This document shows, piece by piece, positions 17,315 through 26,313 of a stretch of DNA of 32,792 nucleotides (position 1 is its first letter; the number at the start of each line of letters is the position of its first letter). The stretch spans positions 1-32,792 of the forward strand of contig JAVBLA010000053.1 in NCBI GenBank assembly GCA_031553775.1, written 5' to 3'. This DNA comes from JAISFI01 sp031553775 (GTDB lineage: Bacteria > Bacteroidota > Bacteroidia > Bacteroidales > Azobacteroidaceae). A program made the position numbers and the translations under genes. The notes beneath the pieces were generated by a model. The model searched no databases and had not been told where the DNA came from. It worked only from the letters and a program-made list of their open reading frames with translations.

Positions 17315-17764
17315 ATGAAAACACTCATTCAAACCTATTTAATGGTATTCCTGCTTGTAGTAGCTAAAACAGGAGTACAGGCACAAGAAAGCATATCTTA
17401 TGGGTATGATGCTGCCGGCAACCGTATTGCCCGTGTCATTAATATGACTCCTTTACGATCGGCTCCGGAGAATACCGAAGAGAAAGTTCAATCGTCTCCT
17501 CTTAATGAAATACTGGACGATTTCAAGATCCGGATCTACCCCAATCCAACCAAAGGATTGCTGGCAGTAGAAATCGCACCACTTCCGGAAGAGCCCCAAA
17601 GCGATATCGGTATCTGGAATTCCCAGGGGCAATTAATTATCCGGCAAAAAATCACTTTGGAAAAAATGTCTTTCGACCTGAGCGACCAACCCTCAGGCAT
17701 TTATTTTCTGAAAATATACCTGAAAGAACAGGAAACTGTCTGGAAGATTATCCGAAACGATTAA
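17315..17764 (+). CDS. Small YD-motif protein with T9SS type A sorting domain
   Basis: A 149-aa exported protein. It consists of a signal peptide (MKTLIQTYLMVFLLVVAKTGVQA), a single YD-repeat motif (SISYGYDAAGNRIARVI, about 26-42), a short polar linker, and a T9SS type A sorting domain from about 68 to the end (IRIYPNPTKGLLAVEI ... QPSGIYFLKIYLKEQ). It has almost no body between the YD motif and the sorting signal. It is 12 bp after the fibre-like gene and 26 bp before the RHS gene. The RHS protein itself has no T9SS sorting domain, so this could be a delivery or surface-anchoring partner that docks on the RHS shell through its YD strand; that is inference. Known members with this layout are uncharacterised as far as I know. 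Confidence 0.82.
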   Translation: MKTLIQTYLMVFLLVVAKTGVQAQESISYGYDAAGNRIARVINMTPLRSAPENTEEKVQSSPLNEILDDFKIRIYPNPTKGLLAVEIAPLPEEPQSDIGIWNSQGQLIIRQKITLEKMSFDLSDQPSGIYFLKIYLKEQETVWKIIRND

Positions 17765-17790
17765 TAGTTAACTTTCAAATACACTTTACC

Positions 17791-20700
17791 ATGAGATTTC
17801 TCACTTATCTGATGCTTTCGGCTGTTTTTTTATTGGGCAGCCTCTCTGTGAATACTTTCGCCGGCCATGCCTGCGGGGATAATTGTACGCATGACCATGA
17901 AAATGACAGTATTATTGAAAACCCCTTAGCCCACTACTGGGAAATGGATTCCACCCAATACCGGATGGAGATTCAAGGAACAGACACCGTTCTCATTTAT
18001 ATCTTCCAAACCGTCGAGCCCCGATCTTCGCTTCCGGAAGAAGGAAACGCAAGCACCTCCGGCCGGGAAGAATACTCATCCGGCATTTCCGGAAGGAGTG
18101 AAAACGGATATAATCAGATGGGAGAAACAAACATACAATCATTAACATCCGGGATCGACAACCTGTCCCGCTATCCTACCGGCATCGATAAAAGCAAATC
18201 GGTAGGAGAAATTCCCATACAATATGCCCAAAGCCCTACGGGTGCCGTCACCTACCAAGTCCCTGTTGAAATATATTCCGGAAGAAAAGGATTCCAACCG
18301 CAATTGACAATAGCATATAACAGCCAGTCGGGTAACGGACTGATCGGACAAGGATGGAATATCGGCGGAATTTCTGCCATCCGGGCAACCAACAAGTCTA
18401 TCTACTATGATGGGAACAGTTCTTCCGTAACTATGAATAAAGAAGATGCATACACACTCGACGGAATCCGCCTGATTAAATTATCGGAAGGGGCCGGGAA
18501 AATACACTATGAAACGGAACAGGGTTTGATTAAAGCCGAAGCTTATATTTCCGGTTCCGTTATCATTTGTTTCAAAGTATTCTATCCTAACGGAAACCAG
18601 GCGATTTTCGGTTATACTGACAATACTTCTTCCCAACTTTCCTATCCATTGACGGAAATAAATGATATACTCGGAAATTTTATCACTTATACATACGATT
18701 ACATTCACAACGACTATTACCTGAATACCATTTTTTACGGAGGATTCAGTAGTACTCTAAAAGATGAACCGCACTTTGCTTCCGTAAAATTCAATTATAC
18801 ATCCCGGGAGGATAACTCAACTCAGTATATTGCCGGAAAGACATTCTTAAAGAATAGGATTCTGCAAAACATACTGGTTTTCCACGGACAAGAAATGCTT
18901 CGTGAATATTCTTTTGTTTATGAACAGAGAGAAGTATCGCTTCTGAAAGAAATACATTGCAGTGCCGGTGGTGTGTTTTTGAATCCGTTGAGATTCACAT
19001 ACGGACATGGAGATCTTGCTGCTTCTTTGGATAAATATATGGATAAAGAGTTGAGAACTTATTTTGAAAATACATCTGTGCCCGGTCTCGTTCTTTCCAG
19101 GGGAAAATTCGACCATTATCTGATGGGAGATGGTTTAATTGCATATCCTGACATCCCGGTTTATGGCATCAAAGCAACAAATGGCCCTTATGTTAAGTTT
19201 GGAAGTAAATATGATGCTATTCAAAAATTATTGGTATATAGAAACATGAACACCTATCGGGTAAATCCGGACATAATCTATGCCGAAGAGGGATTTCAGC
19301 AACTGACCGCTATGGATGTAAACGGTGACGGCACAGAAGAGCTGGTCAGGGTAAATTCTACTGTTGGATCAGGAACAGAATATTTATTATTTTCTGTTTA
19401 TGATAAAAATATGGCTGTATCTTATTATTCCTTTCCTTCCAACCCAGCTATCAAAGACGGTCCTTTCTACAGTCCTTACTCAAGATTATATTGCCAGGGA
19501 GATTTTAATGGTGACGGAAAAACAGAAATCCTTGCGATCAACTACTGCAAAACAGCATGGGATACTGACAGAAATTCTGAAGCTATTTTGATAGACCTGG
19601 ATAACAAGTCCATATTGTATAGGGCAATCTGTTTTAATCTGTATCTGTACGACCGCATCAGCGCCATGGATATAGATGGAGACGGAAAAATGGAGATTGC
19701 CCATTTCCATCAGGGAGGAATTAATTTTTATAAGTTCCGTACCAATGGAAGTACTTATTCATTGGAACCCTGTGGTTCGACCAACGCTTTTAGTAAAAGT
19801 AGTTTCATATATAGAAAGTGTTTATTTGGGGATTTTAATGGAGATGGAACAACAGATATCCTGCAAAGTCCGAGCGAGACATATCCATGGTATAAATGTA
19901 TGCCTGTCCCGTTCGACTTACCGTCAGTGTGTCTGGAATGCGGTCACTTAAACGAATCGGACCCATTTACCCATTGTCACTTGTGTATGGCTCCCCTATA
20001 TTGTGAAGATCATGAGTTTGTTCACGATAATGGAAAAACCTGGACCTATTACTATTCCAAAGGAGATGGAAGTATGCAAGTAGAAAGAGCGGATATTGTT
20101 CATAATTGGCGTGACAGCAAATTTATAACTCAGGATATCGACAATAATGGATTTCCGGATTTACTGGTTAATAAGGAGGGGGTTATTTCTGTCTTCTTGA
20201 ATTTCAATGGTAAAATAAACTCCCAACCTGATCCCATCACTATAAGTGTAGATCCGAATGCACATTTTATTTCCGCAGATCTGTCCCGGTTCGTTCCCGG
20301 GCAGGTATTGAGCATCATTGATGACCACGTCACTCCGATTGGCTATTCAAAGCACAATGGCCAGGAGAAAATGATCAGCCGGATGGAGAACAGTCTGGGA
20401 CTGGTAAATCTACATACTTATGGAATAATGAACGGACTGGATTCTCCCTATTCTTATAGCTCAACGTCGATTTATCCCCATATAACTTATAACGGACCGA
20501 TGAATCTGGCCTGGCATACATACAGCTACCTGAACGGACAGCTTGTCGGTCTCCAGTCTTATGGATATGAAAAAGCGGTCATACACCTCCAAGGGCTTGG
20601 TTTCCGGGGATTTGAAAAACTGGAAACGACAGATATGCTTCGCATGAAAACTAACACCCACACATTCGATCCCTACAATTTCGGCATACTGAAAAAAGAA

Positions 20701-23700
20701 AAAAATTCTTTGGCTGAAACGACTATGGAATATGGTATCCAGGTGGCTGCCAATAAAAAGGCTTCTGTCAAAATGACGAAAAAAATTTCAAAAGATCTTT
20801 TGAAAAACACCACCCTGACTGAAGAATATTATCACGACGGGTACAACAACCCTGTCTGGATCAATTCTTCTTTCGAGAACGGCCTGACAACCCAGACTAC
20901 TATCAATTACGATAACTTCAATACATCGACAAAATACCTGATAGGTCAGCAGAGAGATGCTTCTACCCTTCAATACAGAAATGGCTCGAGCTGGAACAAT
21001 TATTCTGAAATAAGTTATGATTCCAACCATCTGCCGGTCAGTAAGATTTCTCAAGTAGACGGGAATAAAACCGATGAAACCCGCTGGACTTACGACGAAT
21101 ACGGAAATGTACTCTCAGAAAAATCAGCGCCCTATAATACTTCAACCTTCCTGGGTAAAACCTACACCTACGACGCCCGCCATCACCTCCTTCAAACGGA
21201 AACCGATGCCCTGGGCCTGGCTACCACCTGGCTGGAACGGAATAAATTCGGACAACCCCTGCGTGTTCAGGATCATAAAGGCAATATAAGTACCTTTGTC
21301 TACGATCATTTCGGAAGGGAAACTTCAGTAATCCGTCCGGACGGCACCTCTACGTCGACCACGATGGAATGGTATCAAGTGCCTGCAGATTTTCCGGAAA
21401 CCAACCCATTCAACCCGGAAATGGAACTTTCAGAAAGTTTATCCGGCAACGGTACTATTTCCGCCTGCCGTTCCATCGCCCTGAAAAAAGGATTCTCTTA
21501 CCGGGCTGACGCTAACAATAGACTTCGGCTGAAGACCGATCCTAATTCATGCTCTCTGCTACAGGAACGCGCATCGGCCTACGTGGTTACCCAAACCACA
21601 ACCGGAAAACCGGCAGTCAAAACATATTATGATGCAATCAACCGGGAAATCCGCAGCAGCGAAGAACGTTTCGATGGGATATTCCTCCATACCGATACCA
21701 GATACGATTACAGGGGCAATGTGTCGGAAAAATCGATGCCTTACAAAAGTGGTTCACAGCCCCTGTGGAATACGTATCAATATGACGGGTACGACCGGAT
21801 GACCACCATCCGGTATGCTTCCGGTAAACAGGACCTGGTCAGCTACAACGGGAACAGCACTACCAGTACAATTAACGGTATCAGCACGACCAAAACATAC
21901 GATGTTACGGGCATGCTTGTTACCGTGAGCGATCCGGGGGGAACCATCACTTACAACTACCGGGCCGACGGGCAACCGGTGTCGGTCGTTGCTCCGGGAG
22001 GGGTCACCACTTCTTTCGAATATGACAACTACGGAAGAAAAACAAAAATCATAGACCCCAGTGCAGGAACCAAACAATATGTTTACGACGCTGCAGGAAA
22101 TATCCGTAAGGAAACCGATGCCAATGGCGATTCCATCGTGATGGCTTACGATGCCTTCTACCGGTTGGTTAGTAAAACAGGCAAGGAGTTCTCAACAACG
22201 TACAATTACAATACCGACGGATCCCTGGAATCGGAAGTATCTTCGAATAATACGGCGAAATACTTCACTTATGACCACCTGGGCAGGGTATCGACCGAAA
22301 AAGAAACCGTCGGTAACAAGTGGTTCCGGAAATCTTACACTTACGGAACAGGGAACCTGGCATCCCTGGCTTATTCATCCGACCTCTCCGGAGATATCGC
22401 TACGGAAAACTATATTTATACCAGGGGGATCCTGACAGAAATCAGGTTGAATAATCAAACCTCCATCTGGAAACTGGAAGAAGAGAACAGCCGGGGACAG
22501 GCTACCCGTGTCACCACTGGCAGTATCAACCGGAATTATGCATACGATGCATACGGACTGCCCACCGGCAGAAGCGCCGGATCTTCAACTTCCGGACTGT
22601 TCTTCAATCAATCCTACAATTTCAACCCGCAAACAGGGAATCTGAACTGGAGGCAGGACAATACCCGAAACATCCGGGAGGATTTTACCTACGACAACCT
22701 GAACCGCCTGACGGGTTTCGGTGGAAATACCATGGCTTACGACAACAAAGGCAATATCACCGATCATTCACTGACGGGCAGCTACCTGTACAATCATCCG
22801 TCCAAGCCTTACGCAGTAACCGATATCACGCCTTACGGGAATGGCATTCCCCTCCGGGAACAAACCGTTACCTATACCTCTTTCATGCGGCCTGCTTCCC
22901 TGGCAGAGAACAACTATTCAGCCACATTCTCCTACAATGCAAGCGGGGACAGGGTAAGTATGCAGACTAAGCAGCACAATTCAATCAAGCAGACCCGTTA
23001 TTATCTCGGTTCAGAATATGAAGTAGACAACAGTCCGGGAGGAAATATAGAAAGGCTTTATTTAGGAGGGGATGCTTACAGTGCCCCTGCAGTTTATATC
23101 AGAACGAACACAGGGAATTGGAATATTTATTATATTTGCAGGGATTACCTGGGTAGTATTACGCAGGTTACCTCGGGCAGCGGCCCGGTGGTACAGGAGT
23201 TGAGTTATGATCCCTGGGGGAGGTTGAGGAATTCCGAAAACCAGCAGGTGTATGCACCGGGGAGTGAACCTACCCTGTTACTTGCACGGGGGTATACGGG
23301 ACATGAGCATCTGGCGGTGTTCGGGTTGATTAATATGAATGCACGGTTGTATGATCCGGTGCTGGGTAGGTTTTTGAGTCCGGATCCTTATGTACAGGTG
23401 CCGGAGTTCGGGCAGAATTTTAATCGCTACTCGTATTGCCTGAATAACCCGCTCATTTATACTGATCCAACGGGGGAGTTCTTTTTCCTTATCCCAAACA
23501 TAGGTTGGAGTAAAAGCGGAGGTTTTAGTATTGGTCTTACTGTTATTGTTGGAATACCGGGAATAATAAGCGTACAAGGAGGTGTCGGATACAGTTTTAA
23601 AAGTAATGATTTTTCTGCAACCGTAGGTGCTACTGCCGCATTTAATACGGTGTATGCTTCATATTCTGCACAAAGCGGGTTCAGTACCGGATGGTCTGCC

Positions 23701-24357
23701 GGGTTATCTCCCCAAATGGGCTTTCCAATAAGTACAAATTTTTTATCAACAGGGGTGAATTATAATATTACTCATAACAGTTGGAGTGGCAATGTTTCTG
23801 CTTGGAGCGTAGATAAAAACGGTTGGACATTTAATCCAAGCGTTTCGGTAATGATATATCCCGAACATACAACTAATTTAATAAGAGGGCAAGGATTTAG
23901 AAATAATGAAAAAGTTTTTCAAAACTTTGTTGCTAATAGGCAACAGCAAAAAGCGTTGGAGTATTTTGGATTTAAAGGGACTTATAATCCAAAAGAAACG
24001 GCAGGGGTCCCTGCAATAACAGACCCTACAACTGGTGCTATTTTTTACGGTGATTATCCTTTTGATGATAATTTTGATCGATTAGCATTTATTGCATATC
24101 ATGAAATGAAACATCGTGCTAATGTATTATCCGGAAAGTATAATGGTGTAGTGATTGATTCTGTAGTTGAGGGGCTGGAAGAATGGAATACATATTTATA
24201 TAATTACAAAAATCAAGGGTTGTATCGAAAACATGGATTTGATATTGTGTCCAGAATAAACAGTTATGGTATACAAGGGTTAATTTATGATCAGTATACT
24301 CCTCTTTTTAGCTCAAAATGGTGGCATTTCATATATAAAATTCCAAGAAAATGGTAA
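17791..24357 (+). CDS. Giant SpvB/FG-GAP/RHS polymorphic toxin with zincin-like C-terminus
   Basis: A 2188-aa exported protein with a Tc-toxin B/C-like shell and a variable tip. In order: signal peptide (1-24); a Cys/His-rich mature start (HACGDNCTHDH); an SpvB-type domain (about 131-420; VGEIPIQYAQSPTGAVTY, GLIGQGWNIGGISAI); FG-GAP repeats near 507, 568, 626, 679 and 781 (e.g. GDFNGDGKTEI). Between the last two lies a zinc-ribbon-like insert with C714, C717, C729 and C732, plus C738. A TcdB-middle-like region follows (about 840-960), then YD repeats (about 1097-1780) and the RHS core ending NNPLIYTDPTGE (DPTG at 1892-1895). The tip (about 1897-2188) has a Gly/aromatic beta-rich part, then YHEMKHR (HExxH at 2104-2108) with E2127, E2130 and E2131 as possible third ligands. 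A metallopeptidase effector is inferred. DNA becomes AT-rich after the DPTG junction, as expected for an exchangeable tip. The stop overlaps the next gene's start. Confidence 0.9.
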   Translation: MRFLTYLMLSAVFLLGSLSVNTFAGHACGDNCTHDHENDSIIENPLAHYWEMDSTQYRMEIQGTDTVLIYIFQTVEPRSSLPEEGNASTSGREEYSSGISGRSENGYNQMGETNIQSLTSGIDNLSRYPTGIDKSKSVGEIPIQYAQSPTGAVTYQVPVEIYSGRKGFQPQLTIAYNSQSGNGLIGQGWNIGGISAIRATNKSIYYDGNSSSVTMNKEDAYTLDGIRLIKLSEGAGKIHYETEQGLIKAEAYISGSVIICFKVFYPNGNQAIFGYTDNTSSQLSYPLTEINDILGNFITYTYDYIHNDYYLNTIFYGGFSSTLKDEPHFASVKFNYTSREDNSTQYIAGKTFLKNRILQNILVFHGQEMLREYSFVYEQREVSLLKEIHCSAGGVFLNPLRFTYGHGDLAASLDKYMDKELRTYFENTSVPGLVLSRGKFDHYLMGDGLIAYPDIPVYGIKATNGPYVKFGSKYDAIQKLLVYRNMNTYRVNPDIIYAEEGFQQLTAMDVNGDGTEELVRVNSTVGSGTEYLLFSVYDKNMAVSYYSFPSNPAIKDGPFYSPYSRLYCQGDFNGDGKTEILAINYCKTAWDTDRNSEAILIDLDNKSILYRAICFNLYLYDRISAMDIDGDGKMEIAHFHQGGINFYKFRTNGSTYSLEPCGSTNAFSKSSFIYRKCLFGDFNGDGTTDILQSPSETYPWYKCMPVPFDLPSVCLECGHLNESDPFTHCHLCMAPLYCEDHEFVHDNGKTWTYYYSKGDGSMQVERADIVHNWRDSKFITQDIDNNGFPDLLVNKEGVISVFLNFNGKINSQPDPITISVDPNAHFISADLSRFVPGQVLSIIDDHVTPIGYSKHNGQEKMISRMENSLGLVNLHTYGIMNGLDSPYSYSSTSIYPHITYNGPMNLAWHTYSYLNGQLVGLQSYGYEKAVIHLQGLGFRGFEKLETTDMLRMKTNTHTFDPYNFGILKKEKNSLAETTMEYGIQVAANKKASVKMTKKISKDLLKNTTLTEEYYHDGYNNPVWINSSFENGLTTQTTINYDNFNTSTKYLIGQQRDASTLQYRNGSSWNNYSEISYDSNHLPVSKISQVDGNKTDETRWTYDEYGNVLSEKSAPYNTSTFLGKTYTYDARHHLLQTETDALGLATTWLERNKFGQPLRVQDHKGNISTFVYDHFGRETSVIRPDGTSTSTTMEWYQVPADFPETNPFNPEMELSESLSGNGTISACRSIALKKGFSYRADANNRLRLKTDPNSCSLLQERASAYVVTQTTTGKPAVKTYYDAINREIRSSEERFDGIFLHTDTRYDYRGNVSEKSMPYKSGSQPLWNTYQYDGYDRMTTIRYASGKQDLVSYNGNSTTSTINGISTTKTYDVTGMLVTVSDPGGTITYNYRADGQPVSVVAPGGVTTSFEYDNYGRKTKIIDPSAGTKQYVYDAAGNIRKETDANGDSIVMAYDAFYRLVSKTGKEFSTTYNYNTDGSLESEVSSNNTAKYFTYDHLGRVSTEKETVGNKWFRKSYTYGTGNLASLAYSSDLSGDIATENYIYTRGILTEIRLNNQTSIWKLEEENSRGQATRVTTGSINRNYAYDAYGLPTGRSAGSSTSGLFFNQSYNFNPQTGNLNWRQDNTRNIREDFTYDNLNRLTGFGGNTMAYDNKGNITDHSLTGSYLYNHPSKPYAVTDITPYGNGIPLREQTVTYTSFMRPASLAENNYSATFSYNASGDRVSMQTKQHNSIKQTRYYLGSEYEVDNSPGGNIERLYLGGDAYSAPAVYIRTNTGNWNIYYICRDYLGSITQVTSGSGPVVQELSYDPWGRLRNSENQQVYAPGSEPTLLLARGYTGHEHLAVFGLINMNARLYDPVLGRFLSPDPYVQVPEFGQNFNRYSYCLNNPLIYTDPTGEFFFLIPNIGWSKSGGFSIGLTVIVGIPGIISVQGGVGYSFKSNDFSATVGATAAFNTVYASYSAQSGFSTGWSAGLSPQMGFPISTNFLSTGVNYNITHNSWSGNVSAWSVDKNGWTFNPSVSVMIYPEHTTNLIRGQGFRNNEKVFQNFVANRQQQKALEYFGFKGTYNPKETAGVPAITDPTTGAIFYGDYPFDDNFDRLAFIAYHEMKHRANVLSGKYNGVVIDSVVEGLEEWNTYLYNYKNQGLYRKHGFDIVSRINSYGIQGLIYDQYTPLFSSKWWHFIYKIPRKW

Positions 24358-24854
24358 AAATTATCACAGTTATATTTATAATCACCGGAGCAATACTTCC
24401 TGTAATGGCTCAGCATAATTGCAATGATACTGTCAAAGTGTTTGGAAGCCCGGAAGAACTTCCAGTATTCAATAAAAAATCGCCTGGTATTGAAACGTTG
24501 TTGAAATTTGTTGCAGAAAATATGGAATATCCTGAAACTGCAAAAGGAGATAGAATAGAAGGAAGGGTTGCTGTCGAATTTTGGATTGATACTTGTGGTA
24601 TTACGCATAATCATAGAATAGTTAAAAGCGTTAGAAAAGATATAGATGATGAAGCTTTGCGAGTAGCTAAACTTGTCAAATTTGATGTTCCAGCGACAAA
24701 TAGGGGACAGCCGGTAGGAATGTGCTTCCTACTTCCAGTTTCGTTTAAGCTGCCTGACGAAAATGCTAAATCTTCACGTAAATTAAAATGCAGACCATGG
24801 TCATACCTTTTCTCTGAAATCCCCATGGCTGAATTATTGTTTCTGGTAATATGA
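24351..24854 (+). CDS. Small exported TonB-C-domain protein, candidate immunity protein
   Basis: A 167-aa protein with a signal peptide (MVKIITVIFIITGAILPVMA) and no lasting membrane anchor. It carries a TonB C-terminal-like domain (about 45-133; MEYPETAKGDRIEGRVAVEF, then DDEALRVAKLVKFDVP and PVSFKL). The ATG lies inside the last codons of the RHS gene (7-base overlap), so translation is coupled to the toxin. The last ~30 residues after SFKL are not TonB-like and may be read-through of a lost stop or a small frameshift. The domain normally contacts outer-membrane receptors, but short secreted versions of unknown role are common in Bacteroidota. Position and predicted periplasmic location make it the best immunity candidate for the zincin tip; this is inference. 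Confidence 0.72.
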   Translation: MVKIITVIFIITGAILPVMAQHNCNDTVKVFGSPEELPVFNKKSPGIETLLKFVAENMEYPETAKGDRIEGRVAVEFWIDTCGITHNHRIVKSVRKDIDDEALRVAKLVKFDVPATNRGQPVGMCFLLPVSFKLPDENAKSSRKLKCRPWSYLFSEIPMAELLFLVI

Positions 24855-25233
24855 AGAAAATTAGATAATGGATTTGAGTTTTTAAAGATACCATATGTTG
24901 AGTAAGCCTATTTCTCCCTGATTTTTGGCAGAATAAATAACCATACAATTAACATTAACTTGAATTAGTAAGATTTCAGAAGAAATGCAATTGTTTACGA
25001 GAGCTTTCAAGGGATGTTGATAGACCCGGACTAAAGATCCAAGTAATAGTCATTTTCACCTAAATGGTGGCCGAAAACATATTCTTGATATTAATAGATG
25101 GCCTTAGTGGCAATAATTTTTATGAAAGATTTTAACGATTTTTATTGGCATAATGCTATAATTAAGGACATACTTAGGGTCTACTGAATAATTCCATCTT
25201 ATTAATTTTCATTAAAATAAAAAGAGGTTTATT
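24855..25233. other. Gene-poor, AT-rich gap with possible decayed module
   Basis: About 380 bases without an intact gene, between the TonB-C gene and the first lipoprotein gene. It holds two short peptide-like open stretches: 25024-25107 (contains DPSNSHFHLNGG and ends HILDINRWP) and 25122-25187 (see the separate entry). No clear promoter, terminator or RNA gene is visible. Confidence 0.5.
25122..25187 (+). pseudogene. Possible remnant of an immunity-type gene (start only)
   Basis: An ATG opens 21 codons reading MKDFNDFYWHNAIIKDI... before a stop. The 'DFYWHxxxIxxI' opening resembles what I recall as the N-terminus of small proteins found in Bacteroidota toxin/immunity cassettes. I cannot verify that match here. 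If right, this is the first part of a truncated gene. A chance open stretch in AT-rich DNA is the alternative. Confidence 0.3.
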
Positions 25234-25674
25234 ATGAAAAAAAATATAAAAGCATTTACAATATTAATACTGGGTTATTTTTTATTGCCATTTTCTTGTA
25301 GGGATAAATTCCCTGGAGAGCCATTGGCCATTGGTAATAATACAGACAACAGGATATACTATTGGTTAGCTTATTGGAAAAATTTTCCAGATTGGGTATT
25401 ATATCACTATCCGGATACAATATTACCCCAAAAACGTCCTGCAGATATATTTTCGATCGCACCACGTAATAAAATTGGAGTAGGAGAAGCTGACCCTAAT
25501 TGGGAAGAAATTTTCTCTAAACTTCCTGCAGGTAAGTTTTCAGTGTATATCTTTACGGAAGATCCAAAAACTCAAGATGAATGGGATTCCATAAGGATAT
25601 ATAATGCATACTATAGAAAAGACATAACTTATCAGGAACTTATGAATAATCATTATACTATTTATTATCCATAG
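25234..25674 (+). CDS. Small predicted lipoprotein of unknown function
   Basis: A 146-aa protein with a hydrophobic signal (MKKNIKAFTILILGYFLLPF) followed by SC, a plausible lipobox cysteine at about residue 22. The body is rich in Tyr, Trp and Asp (IYYWLAYWKNFPDW, YPDTILPQ, GKFSVYIFTEDP, QELMNNHYTIYYP). I recognise no enzyme motif. It is AT-rich, lies in the block downstream of the RHS toxin and is preceded by decayed sequence. It is a candidate orphan immunity or accessory lipoprotein; similar small lipoproteins with 'NNTDNxIYYW' segments occur in Bacteroidota without known role. Confidence 0.72.
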   Translation: MKKNIKAFTILILGYFLLPFSCRDKFPGEPLAIGNNTDNRIYYWLAYWKNFPDWVLYHYPDTILPQKRPADIFSIAPRNKIGVGEADPNWEEIFSKLPAGKFSVYIFTEDPKTQDEWDSIRIYNAYYRKDITYQELMNNHYTIYYP

Positions 25675-25766
25675 ATCAAAGTAAAAAATAATCGGGCAGA
25701 ATATTGGCCTCCATTTGGCGGCAGTTCCAAACACCATCATTTTCTTAGAATATAAATAATACAAAT

Positions 25767-26297
25767 ATGCGACATCAAATATTTTCATTTGCTTTAATCT
25801 GTTTTTTTGCAAGTTGCATTAGCAAAAAGTTGTCTATAGAAATCGATAATCCAAAGTTAACTATAAACACAACAAAAGATACAATTTCTGATTTTGTTAA
25901 TATAACTGTTTTCTTAGAAAATAACACCACTAATGATATCTATTTGCTAAATAAAGAAGTTGTTACTATTTCAAGAAATAGAGCATCGCCTTTGTGGAAT
26001 TTGGAAATATTATTTCAGGATACAATACCAATGATAATTCCAATTTTTGATCCAAACTTTACACCATCAAAAAAAGACTATGTTCTTTTAAAAAGTGGAG
26101 ATAAACACATTTTTAATTTTGATATAGATTTTAAAACATTGATACGAGAAGATCTGCACAATTTTCGTGAATTAAACAACGATTATGGAGAATATTCTCT
26201 AAGACTAACCTATAAAGACTCCTTTCTCATTGACAAAAGAGCATTTCAAGGAATAATAGAAAGTAATGTAATAAGTTTACTGTATAGAGAATTTTAA
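25767..26297 (+). CDS. Predicted lipoprotein, first of a paralogous pair
   Basis: A 176-aa protein. The signal MRHQIFSFALICFFASC puts a lipobox cysteine at residue 17. The body reads as a beta-sandwich (LTINTTKDTISDFVNITVFL, PLWNLEILFQDTIP, HIFNFDIDFKTLI, NDYGEYSLRLTY). The next gene has the same sequence of blocks, so the two arose by duplication. I do not recognise the family. AT-rich composition and position after the toxin make an immunity role possible, but no data in the sequence prove it. Confidence 0.74.
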   Translation: MRHQIFSFALICFFASCISKKLSIEIDNPKLTINTTKDTISDFVNITVFLENNTTNDIYLLNKEVVTISRNRASPLWNLEILFQDTIPMIIPIFDPNFTPSKKDYVLLKSGDKHIFNFDIDFKTLIREDLHNFRELNNDYGEYSLRLTYKDSFLIDKRAFQGIIESNVISLLYREF

Positions 26298-26313
26298 TTC
26301 TATTTTCTAAATT

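Noticed and set aside
24351..24854. Functional TonB paired with exbB/exbD
   Set aside because: It has a cleavable signal rather than a TonB anchor, lacks the periplasmic linker, and lies far from exbBD; the true TonB is at 8692-9465.
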